From JAWLEV01 sp041685915 (lineage in GTDB: Bacteria; Chloroflexota; Anaerolineae; UBA1429): DNA of 27,715 bases. A program made the position numbers and the translations under genes. Position 1 is the stretch's first letter; each line of letters starts with the position of its first letter. The notes below the pieces were generated by a model that was not told the origin of the DNA, did no database searches, and worked only from the letters and a program-made list of their open reading frames with translations. This document shows, one piece after another, positions 1 to 6,424 of this stretch. The stretch lies in assembly GCA_041685915.1 (NCBI GenBank), contig JAWLEV010000032.1, positions 1-27,715 of the forward strand, in the 5' to 3' direction.

Positions 1-313
1 GACGACAACTCCAAGGGACGAAGTTGCCGTCGCAGATACTCCGTGGTACCACCCTCGTTGATCTCCTATAGGAGACCCTCTTGCCATCGGCGGCCCTCCA
101 ATGAGGCGAACCGACTGCCTCTGTAACGGTAGGCTACCGGAGCGACCTACACATCGCCAAACGTGCGGGCGACTTCTGCCGTCGACTCTGGAGCGAACTT
201 CAATGGGGTAGCTCTCAAGGGGACTTGCAGTCGATGATCCCCTCTCCCTGGGAGATTTCCCCCACCTACTCTCTCCTTCACTGTCTTTGATCTGGTGTCT
301 CATATTCGATTGC
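1..313 (-). promoter_or_regulatory. T-box riboswitch with Phe (UUC) specifier, reading out of the window
   Basis: This is a tRNA-sensing leader on the minus strand, running leftwards towards a gene before position 1. The T-box core AGGGTGGTACCAC is at 55-43 and its partner CGTCCCTT at 20-13; together they form the antiterminator. The competing terminator is a 12-bp stem (31-20 with 12-1, a few G-U pairs) around a 7-nt loop that contains the T-box partner. In Stem I, the AGTA box (270-267) is followed by GGTGGGG (266-260), which pairs with CCCCATT (208-202). After GAAG comes TTC at 197-195, then G, then CTCC (193-190) pairing with GGAG (276-273). This matches the specifier-loop layout of known T-boxes, so the specifier codon is read as UUC, Phe. 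Uncharged tRNA-Phe would be expected to favour antitermination. The downstream gene is not visible; pheS/pheT is the natural guess. The U-tract of the terminator would lie outside the window. Confidence 0.87.
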
Positions 314-319
314 ACGAGC

Positions 320-348
320 ACTATACACCGAGATGAGGATAGTGTCAA
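320..348 (-). promoter_or_regulatory. Sigma-70 promoter for the T-box leader
   Basis: On the minus strand a perfect -35 TTGACA (348-343) is separated by 17 bases from -10 TATAGT (325-320). Transcription would start near 313, about 40 nt before the first Stem I helix of the T-box, which fits a normal leader. It lies back to back with the hisS promoter. Confidence 0.85.
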
Positions 349-362
349 AAATCGACTCTCGG

Positions 363-391
363 TGGACTGGTCTCCCACTTTTGACTATAAT
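363..391 (+). promoter_or_regulatory. Promoter of the hisS-nadK-recN operon
   Basis: The -10 box is a consensus TATAAT (386-391). Seventeen bases upstream is TGGACT (363-368), matching 4 of 6 bases of the -35 consensus. The predicted start near 398 leaves a short leader carrying AGGAGG (414-419) ahead of the hisS start. No room is left for a T-box on this strand, so only the divergent transcript is tRNA-regulated. Confidence 0.75.
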
Positions 392-424
392 AGGAGCGTG
401 AACTGACGATACGAGGAGGTATGT

Positions 425-1696
425 GTGCACAAAGCGCCCCGGGGAACCATGGACATCCTTCCCAAAGAGCAACCCTATTGGGATTATCTACGCGAAAAGA
501 TCAACGAAATAGCCGCCATCTCTGGCTATGAACGAATAGATGTACCCATATTTGAGGAGACCTCGCTCTATGTGCGCGGCGTGGGCGAGGGAACGGACAT
601 TGTAGACAAGGAGATGTACTCTTTTGTGGACAAGGGGGGACGTGATATCACGCTGCGTCCCGAATTCACGGCAGGCATCGTCAGGGCCTACATCGAGCAT
701 GGCATGAAGGTGCTGCCGCAGCCGGTCAAACTGTTCACCATAGGCCCCATCTTTCGCTACGAAAGCGTGCAGGCCGGGCGCTATCGACAGCATACCCAGT
801 TCGACATCGAAGCCATCGGCAGCCCGGACCCGGCCGTGGATCTGGAGGTCATGTCCGTGGGCTGGCAACTCTTTTCCAACCTGGGGTTCGAAAGGCTTGC
901 TTTTCAACTGAACAGCACTGGCTGTCCCACCTGCAGGCCGGGTTATGTAGAAGAATTGGTCGACTATTATCATCAACACGAGGACGCGATCTGCGAGGAC
1001 TGTCAGCGGCGGCTGGAGCGTAATCCCCTGCGGCTCCTGGATTGCAAGGCACCCGACTGCCAGCCCATCATCGCCGGGGCCCCTCGTATCCAAGAGTATC
1101 TGTGTCCGGCGTGCGAGGAGCACTTTGCCATGCTGCGCCGCTATCTGGACGATCTGGGGCGCCCGTACCACGTCAATCATACCCTGGTGCGGGGGCTGGA
1201 TTATTATACGCGGACCGTCTTTGAGGTCTGGGCCCAGGGCATCGGTGCTCAGAACGCCATCTGCGGAGGAGGCCGCTACGACGGCCTGGCCGAGGAACTC
1301 GGCGGCGAACCCACGCCGGGCATCGGCTTTGGCTCGGGTATGGAACGTTTGGTGCTGACCATGCAAGAGCAAGGTATCGACGTGCCAGGCGCTCCCACCC
1401 CCGACGTGGCCCTGGTCTATCACGGCCAGGAGGCCAAACGGCGCGCCCTGCAGATCCTGGAGACGCTGAGGGCATCGGGAATCCACGCCACCATCACATT
1501 CGACGACCGCAGCTTCAAAGCCCAGTTCCGAGATGCCGACCGGGCAAACGCCCGCTATGCCCTCGTGCTCGGCGAAAGGGAACTGGCCGAGAACGAGATC
1601 ATCTTGCAGAATATGAAACGGGGCGATCAGGAGAACCTAGACCTGGACAAGGTCGAGGACGTGGTCCAGGATCGCCTTTACCAAAGGAAAAAATGA
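425..1696 (+). CDS. hisS: Histidyl-tRNA synthetase
   Basis: Class II aminoacyl-tRNA synthetase that charges tRNA-His with histidine in the cytoplasm. The 423-residue product has the family N-terminus (KAPRGTMDILP), motif 2 around residues 111-131 (RYESVQAGRYRQHTQFDIEA), the HisRS-specific VRGLDYYTRTVFE at 255-267 and motif 3 near 299-313 (GIGFGSGMERLVL). A C-terminal anticodon-binding domain follows from about 325. The region 167-230 carries several cysteine pairs (CPTC, CEDC, CPAC), as in the insertion domain of many bacterial HisRS. The start is a GTG at 425, chosen because AGGAGG lies 5 nt upstream and the protein then begins at the usual family position; an ATG at 421 is out of frame. The stop overlaps the nadK start in an ATGA, so translation is probably coupled. 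Confidence 0.97.
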   Translation: MHKAPRGTMDILPKEQPYWDYLREKINEIAAISGYERIDVPIFEETSLYVRGVGEGTDIVDKEMYSFVDKGGRDITLRPEFTAGIVRAYIEHGMKVLPQPVKLFTIGPIFRYESVQAGRYRQHTQFDIEAIGSPDPAVDLEVMSVGWQLFSNLGFERLAFQLNSTGCPTCRPGYVEELVDYYHQHEDAICEDCQRRLERNPLRLLDCKAPDCQPIIAGAPRIQEYLCPACEEHFAMLRRYLDDLGRPYHVNHTLVRGLDYYTRTVFEVWAQGIGAQNAICGGGRYDGLAEELGGEPTPGIGFGSGMERLVLTMQEQGIDVPGAPTPDVALVYHGQEAKRRALQILETLRASGIHATITFDDRSFKAQFRDADRANARYALVLGERELAENEIILQNMKRGDQENLDLDKVEDVVQDRLYQRKK

Positions 1697-2562
1697 AACG
1701 CGTAGGTGTACTGTACATACCCAAAAGGGGCGACTCCGCGGAACTCGCGCGGCGGGTGGTAAGGCTATTGGATGAAAACGGCATCGGCGTATGGCAGGGA
1801 CCGGCCGAGGACGAGGAGGGACTCCACAATGTGGCCAAATCCCTCGACCTCCTCATTACTCTGGGGGGTGATGGTACCATCGTGCGCGCTGTGCGCACCA
1901 TCCTGGACTTTGATCTGCCCATTTTAGGGGTCAACCTGGGAACGCTGGGTTTCTTGACCGAAATAGAACCCGAAAACATTGAGGAGATGATACCCCTCCT
2001 GTTGAATGAGGACTATCGCATAGAAGAGCGCATGATGCTCCATGCCACACTGCATCGGGAGGGAGATATAATCCTGGAGACCGACGCCGTCAACGATCTG
2101 GTCATGGCAAGGGGGGGCACGTCACGCACAGTGCGCGTCTCCATCGAGGTGGATGGCCATCACGTGATGACACCTTCGGCCGATGGGGTCATCCTTTCCA
2201 CCCCTACGGGGAGTACGGCTTACTGCCTGGCCGCCGGCGGCCCCATCGTGGCCCCCGACGTACAGGGATTCGCGATCACACCCGTCGCGGCCCATCTGTG
2301 CATCGCCCCCGCTTTCGTCGTCCCTGCACAGCGTCAACCCTCCCTGAAACTGATCAAGGGTAAGGACGCCATCCTCACTGTGGACGGGCACCTTGATATG
2401 CCTCTCCAGCAGGGCGACGTCGTATATGGGATGACGAGCAAAAAGACGGCCAGGTTCGTGCGTTTCGGCAGCGATGGGCATTTCTATGAGAGCGTGTTCA
2501 TGAGATTGCGCTGGCCGCAGCACGAGATAGATCCCGAAGACAAAGTATTGGAAGAACGCTAG
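1693..2562 (+). CDS. nadK: NAD kinase
   Basis: ATP- (or polyphosphate-) dependent NAD+ kinase, which makes NADP+ in the cytoplasm. The 289-residue product has the defining GGDGT motif at residues 58-62, the NLGTLGFLTEI stretch that follows, the NDLV motif, and the glycine/threonine substrate loop (DGVILSTPTGSTAYCLAAGG) with family spacing. Length is typical of bacterial NadK. The ATG overlaps the hisS stop by four bases, which suggests translational coupling. recN begins about 40 nt after its stop, as in many bacteria where nadK and recN are neighbours. Near the C-terminus, the segment ITPVAAHLCIAPAFVVP replaces the more usual 'PHSLSARPLV' type sequence, a family-level variation with no obvious functional consequence. 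Confidence 0.96.
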   Translation: MKRVGVLYIPKRGDSAELARRVVRLLDENGIGVWQGPAEDEEGLHNVAKSLDLLITLGGDGTIVRAVRTILDFDLPILGVNLGTLGFLTEIEPENIEEMIPLLLNEDYRIEERMMLHATLHREGDIILETDAVNDLVMARGGTSRTVRVSIEVDGHHVMTPSADGVILSTPTGSTAYCLAAGGPIVAPDVQGFAITPVAAHLCIAPAFVVPAQRQPSLKLIKGKDAILTVDGHLDMPLQQGDVVYGMTSKKTARFVRFGSDGHFYESVFMRLRWPQHEIDPEDKVLEER

Positions 2563-2599
2563 ACAAGTCGTTGGCAATTGACATTTGGGGAGCAAGACG

Positions 2600-4345
2600 T
2601 TGCTGATCGAACTTTCCATCTCCAATTTCGCCATCATAGAGTCCCTTTGCCTGCAGTTCAAGCCCGGTTTCGTCGTGCTAACGGGCGAGACGGGCGCTGG
2701 CAAGTCCATCATCATCGATGCCGTCAGCTTGCTGCTGGGGGAACGGGCCTCCCGTGAACTGATTCGCACCGGCTGTGACATAGCCACGCTGGAGGGGATA
2801 TTCGTATGCCCCCCAGAACTCCTGGTCTCCGTGCAGCCCTTTTTGGAAGAACAGGGATTGTACGAGGGGTCAGACGAACTGATCCTGCGGCGCGAGATAC
2901 GCCGCGACAGCCGCAACCGATGCCGCGTAAATGGCCACGCCGTTCCCCTGAACACCCTGCAGGAGATCGGTGCCCACCTGGTGGACATTCACGGTCAGGG
3001 GGAGCATCTCTCCCTCCTGCGCGTCCGCAATCACGTCGATTTCGTCGATCAGTTCGGTGAGCTGTCGGAACAGCGTGAGCCCTTTGGCGCCCTAGTACAC
3101 GAACTGCGAGACGTGCGTGACGAACTCCACACCCTGCGACGGGACGAGCGAGAACTGGCGCGACGGCAGGATCTGCTGACCTATCAGATAGGGGAGATCG
3201 AGAGCGCCGATCTGCGCACGGGCGAGGACGAGGAGCTAAGGCGCGAAAGCACGCTGCTGGCGAACGCAGAAGACCGCATGGAACTCGCCTCACGCATCTA
3301 TGCCCTCCTGTACGAAGGCGAGGAGACGCAGCCGTCGGTGATGGACCTGATGGGTCTCGTCGTGGACGACATGGACGACCTCGCCGCCCTGGATGACGCC
3401 CTGGGCGAGACACGAGAGCAGATAGAGGACATATTCTATCAACTCCAGGACGTGGGGCGCGCCATGCGCACCTACCGGGACGAGGTAGAGTATGATCCCG
3501 AGGGACTGGAGCAGGTTCAGGAGCGCCTGGAACTGGTTCGCAGCCTGAAGCGCAAGTATGGCGACTCTATCGAGGAGATCCTGGCCTTTGCGGAAGAGGC
3601 GCAGAAGGAACTGGAAGCCGTCACCCATAGCGAGGAACGGATCGAGGCGCTGGCGGCCAGGGAGAAAGCGCTGCTCCAAGAGATCGCCGAGGCGGGGCAG
3701 GCTCTCAGCGCGGCCCGGGAGGAGGTCGCCCAGCGCTTGTGCCAGACTGTGGAGGCCGAACTGGCCGAACTGGACATGGAGAACGCGCACTTTTTGGTCG
3801 ACAGGCACTGGCACAAGGTCAAAGAGGGAGAGGGACGGGACACAGTAGAGATCGAGGGCGATCACTATACCTTCGATGCCACGGGACTGGACCGCCTGGC
3901 CTTCCTGATCGCCCCCAACCCGGGCGAGGAGCCCAAGCCGCTGACCCGGATCGCCTCCGGCGGCGAGACCTCGCGCCTCATGCTGGCCCTTAAGACGGCC
4001 CTCTCCTCCGCCGATCCCGTGCCCATCCTCATCTTTGACGAGATCGACGCCGGCATCGGCGGGCGGGCGGGAAGGGTAGTGGGGGGAAAACTGTGGAGCC
4101 TGGCCAACGATCACCAGGTCTTTTGCGTCACCCACCTGCCCCAGATCGCCCGTTATGGCGAGCAGCATTTCCGGGTGCGCAAAAAGACAGCCCAGGGGCG
4201 CACCGTCTCCGTGGCCCAGGAACTCTCACATGCAGAGAGGGTGGAGGAACTGGCCATCATGTTGGGCGGCCGAGCCACAGAGACGACGCGCCAAAGCGCC
4301 GAGGAATTGTTGGAGACCTTTTCTCCCGTGCGCGAACGGGGATAA
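2600..4345 (+). CDS. recN: DNA repair protein RecN
   Basis: SMC-like ATPase involved in double-strand-break repair and chromosome cohesion. The 581-residue product has an N-terminal ATPase half with Walker A GETGAGKS near residue 30. A long Glu/Arg-rich coiled-coil middle spans roughly 155-370. The C-terminal half carries the signature SGGETSRLMLALK and Walker B LIFDEIDAGIGG, followed by a His-containing switch (VTHLPQIA). I place the start at TTG 2600 (MLIELSISNFAI), because it matches the usual RecN N-terminus and has GGGGAG at 2587-2592 about 7 nt upstream. A TTG at 2585 would add five residues and overlap that ribosome site. It is the last gene of the hisS-nadK-recN operon and ends before a strong hairpin at 4368. 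Confidence 0.95.
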   Translation: MLIELSISNFAIIESLCLQFKPGFVVLTGETGAGKSIIIDAVSLLLGERASRELIRTGCDIATLEGIFVCPPELLVSVQPFLEEQGLYEGSDELILRREIRRDSRNRCRVNGHAVPLNTLQEIGAHLVDIHGQGEHLSLLRVRNHVDFVDQFGELSEQREPFGALVHELRDVRDELHTLRRDERELARRQDLLTYQIGEIESADLRTGEDEELRRESTLLANAEDRMELASRIYALLYEGEETQPSVMDLMGLVVDDMDDLAALDDALGETREQIEDIFYQLQDVGRAMRTYRDEVEYDPEGLEQVQERLELVRSLKRKYGDSIEEILAFAEEAQKELEAVTHSEERIEALAAREKALLQEIAEAGQALSAAREEVAQRLCQTVEAELAELDMENAHFLVDRHWHKVKEGEGRDTVEIEGDHYTFDATGLDRLAFLIAPNPGEEPKPLTRIASGGETSRLMLALKTALSSADPVPILIFDEIDAGIGGRAGRVVGGKLWSLANDHQVFCVTHLPQIARYGEQHFRVRKKTAQGRTVSVAQELSHAERVEELAIMLGGRATETTRQSAEELLETFSPVRERG

Positions 4346-4367
4346 AACTACCCGTCTCCCACGTATA

Positions 4368-4390
4368 GGGACACGCCATCCGCGTGTCCC
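4368..4390. terminator. Perfect hairpin between convergent genes
   Basis: GGGACACGC and GCGTGTCCC form a perfect 9-bp stem around a 5-nt loop in the 82-bp gap between recN and the convergent membrane-protein gene. No clear U-tract follows on either strand, so this is a likely bidirectional transcript-end structure rather than a textbook intrinsic terminator. Confidence 0.6.
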
Positions 4391-4427
4391 CGACGATCCC
4401 CCGATGCGCATCTGTCTCCTGGCTCGC

Positions 4428-5456
4428 CTACCCCTCCACTGATGCCTCTCCCCGCAACGCGCGGAAGGTGAGCGTCCACACCGTGGAGCGGAACACCAGA
4501 TACAGTCCCCCCACAAACAGGCCGATCACCATCATGCCCAACAGGGCGGGAAAAGCCGCCACGATGGCACCGGCAAAGGAACGCGTCAGACGCAAGACGG
4601 CGAGAGCAGGGCCCACGATGCCACCAATCCCCAGCAAAACAAGGGGAATCATGACCACGCTCAGAGCCACGTTGATCAGTGCCACCAGCACCCACATCAC
4701 GACGGACTCCCAAAGACGAGTACGCAAGAGCGTAAAGGCCCACCCGAGGGCATCAAAGACATTCTGCTCCTCGATAATAGAAGCGCGAAAGGCGAACATG
4801 CGCAGGATCGTCACAAGGGCCGAGATCGCCAATCCCAGGAGCAGGAGTAAGAGGAGAAGAACCAGGCCCGTGCCCACGCCCCACATGATGCCGAGCACGA
4901 CCCAAATATTTCCCGCCCGAAAGAAAAAGATGGCCGGCAGGACGGCCACCAGCACGCCCAGGACGAATAACACGGCGAGTATCATGACCAGGACGAACCT
5001 GCCGATGCTGATCAGGATATCGATAGCAAAGAGGGGGAGGAAACGACGCCAGCCGACGCGCAGTCCCCACTGAAAGGTGATCACTTCCCCGTTATCCTCC
5101 TCGACGGTATTGACCAGACCGATCATGGCGCCAAAACTCGTATAGCGCACAAAGATACCCACGATGAGCAAAACGAGGCCCACCACAAAGGCGAGGCCCA
5201 GGAGAGCGAGGATAAAGGGTAATCCCGCCCGCAAATTCGAGAACGGCCCAGTAGAAAAAGGCATTCGACGAAACCAGGGCAAGTTACGCAAGTTCTGTAT
5301 ATCCGAACTCCTAAATATATACTGCAAACTGTTGCCGCCACCGCCGCCACCCTGGTTGCCGGCACCAAAAAGCGCCGCCGCCACGCCGAATATCCACAGC
5401 ACCCTGTGCCGCCAGGTAATCCGCCACGCGCGCTTTAGAACGTTGCCATATTCCAT
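4428..5456 (-). CDS. Polytopic membrane protein of unknown function, glycine-rich loop
   Basis: A 342-residue integral membrane protein. Hydrophobic segments are visible at about 20-33, 80-103, 142-178, 185-218, 255-285 and 295-322. A glycine-rich stretch (NQGGGGGGN, 34-42) sits in the first extracytoplasmic loop. Basic residues at the N-terminus (LKRAWRITWRHR) suggest a cytoplasmic start. I chose ATG 5456 because AAGGAGGTTGG lies directly upstream; an in-frame start at 5486 would add ten residues without a ribosome site. Proteins of this general shape (MEYG.VL.RAW.ITW...LW.FG) are familiar from Anaerolineae-type genomes as uncharacterised membrane proteins, but I cannot assign a function. 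Transcription probably starts from the promoter at 5533-5561. It is convergent with recN. Confidence 0.85.
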   Translation of the reverse strand: MEYGNVLKRAWRITWRHRVLWIFGVAAALFGAGNQGGGGGGNSLQYIFRSSDIQNLRNLPWFRRMPFSTGPFSNLRAGLPFILALLGLAFVVGLVLLIVGIFVRYTSFGAMIGLVNTVEEDNGEVITFQWGLRVGWRRFLPLFAIDILISIGRFVLVMILAVLFVLGVLVAVLPAIFFFRAGNIWVVLGIMWGVGTGLVLLLLLLLLGLAISALVTILRMFAFRASIIEEQNVFDALGWAFTLLRTRLWESVVMWVLVALINVALSVVMIPLVLLGIGGIVGPALAVLRLTRSFAGAIVAAFPALLGMMVIGLFVGGLYLVFRSTVWTLTFRALRGEASVEG

Positions 5457-5532
5457 GCGCCAACCTCCTTTATGCCCATCTATCATCCCGCCACAAAAAA
5501 TGATCGCTCTCGTAAATCATCCACCAGGCCCT

Positions 5533-5561
5533 ATCATACACATCTTTCATTTCCTGTTCAA
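5533..5561 (-). promoter_or_regulatory. Candidate promoter of the membrane-protein gene
   Basis: On the minus strand, TTGAAC (5561-5556) and TATGAT (5538-5533) are separated by exactly 17 bases. A start near 5526 would give a leader of about 70 nt before the ATG at 5456. This position lies inside the small open frame at 5470-5655 and argues against that frame being a gene. Confidence 0.5.
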
Positions 5562-5740
5562 GCGCCAGACAATTTGAAATACGACTTTTGTCAATCGTAC
5601 AGCCGGTTTCGACGCTAAAATCACATCTCAGTCGCTTTTTCTTGAGCAAAATCACCTTGCTGTGGGAGATAAAGTCGAATCGGCCTTATCTCTGTCTGTT
5701 CAGGCGCAAGCCCCAAATTTCTTGTTATGATAACCCGTGC

Positions 5741-5746
5741 TATAAT
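5741..5746 (+). promoter_or_regulatory. Extended -10 promoter for the NUDIX-mnmG operon
   Basis: TATAAT at 5741-5746 is preceded by TGC, giving an extended -10 (TGnTATAAT). No good -35 is visible at 17 bases, which is tolerated in extended -10 promoters. Transcription would start near 5753, which places the true NUDIX start codon downstream of that point. Confidence 0.6.
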
Positions 5747-5771
5747 CGTATATTTGCAAAAGTCAAAGGAA

Positions 5772-6371
5772 ATGACGTATAGAGTGAGCGAATACGCAGT
5801 CGATACAAAGGGTCTGCAGCGGACCATAAAGCGCTATGGAGAACCCGTAAGGCGCTGCTGTACATTGCCCATAACCGAAGAGAGCGTGTCTTATTGGGAG
5901 CGCGTGCTCTCCCGGCGCCATGCCGAGGTCGTCTTCCTGATACGGCGCACTACTGGACTCTATATCACCCACACCAAGGCCTCCTATCCGTCGGGTGTCT
6001 ATCGGCTGCCCTCCGGGGGCATCGAACCCGGGGAGGATCTACTCTGCGCCCTATGGCGGGAGGTGACCGAGGAGACCAATCTCTCGCTGCGCATCGAGGA
6101 TTTGCTGGCCATCATCCACTATCGTTTCAGATATGGAGAGAAGCGTCTGCCCTTTACCTCCTACCTGTTCAACCTTCAGGAAGATGACGCCCGCACCCTG
6201 CGGGCCACCGATCCGGAGGAGGAGATCACGGGGTTCAAAGAGAACACCCTGACCGAGATCGGCGCCCTGGCCGAGGAACTGGAATCCCTTTGCGGCAAAT
6301 GGCGGGACTGGGGACGATTTAGAGCAGTGGTGCATCGCGTGGTGGAAGAGCTTCTCAGCGAAAAAGAATGA
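5772..6371 (+). CDS. NUDIX hydrolase
   Basis: Hydrolase of nucleoside diphosphate-linked compounds. Its substrate cannot be read from the sequence. The Nudix box is at residues 82-104 (GGIEPGEDLLCALWREVTEE, then TNL). It fits GX5EX7REUXEEXGU except that the glycine near the end is Asn. The beta-strand before the box (VFLIRRTTGLYITH) and the usual downstream strands are present. About 50 N-terminal residues precede the core. I start at ATG 5772 (199 residues) because the promoter at 5741 would exclude an in-frame upstream ATG at 5727. AAAGGA lies only a base or so upstream, so initiation at GTG 5784 is also possible. The stop overlaps an in-frame mnmG ATG at 6368, and the two genes are co-transcribed. 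Confidence 0.88.
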   Translation: MTYRVSEYAVDTKGLQRTIKRYGEPVRRCCTLPITEESVSYWERVLSRRHAEVVFLIRRTTGLYITHTKASYPSGVYRLPSGGIEPGEDLLCALWREVTEETNLSLRIEDLLAIIHYRFRYGEKRLPFTSYLFNLQEDDARTLRATDPEEEITGFKENTLTEIGALAEELESLCGKWRDWGRFRAVVHRVVEELLSEKE

Positions 6372-6424
6372 ACGAGATGAACGAAATGACAAAGATGGAA
6401 GGCCTGAAAAGGGAGAGGGAAAAT

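Larger units (their letters stand above)
5457..5771. other. Divergent intergenic region, AT-richer than its surroundings
   Basis: This 315-base gap between the membrane-protein gene (minus) and the NUDIX gene (plus) is visibly more AT-rich than the flanking genes. It carries one promoter for each side (5533-5561 minus, 5741-5746 plus). A minus-strand open frame (5470-5655, 61 codons, GTG start, no convincing ribosome site) ends 14 nt before the membrane-protein ATG. Its product is rich in Trp, Arg and Asp near the C-terminus and I recognise no family. It could be a leader peptide, a decayed gene or chance. Confidence 0.5.

Noticed and set aside
43..52. Plus-strand reading of GTGGTACCAC as a T-box for hisS
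   Set aside because: The core is palindromic, but the antiterminator partner, terminator, Stem I and promoter are all consistent only on the minus strand.
488..1486. 332-codon minus-strand frame opposite hisS
   Set aside because: hisS has all class II synthetase motifs; the opposite frame shows none and has no ribosome site.
2122..4168. Long minus-strand frames opposite nadK and recN
   Set aside because: Shadows of high-GC genes whose families are certain; no signals of their own.
4368..4390. Hairpin as a mobile-element end or REP-like repeat
   Set aside because: It is a single copy in the window, at a convergent gene junction, which fits a transcript-end structure better.
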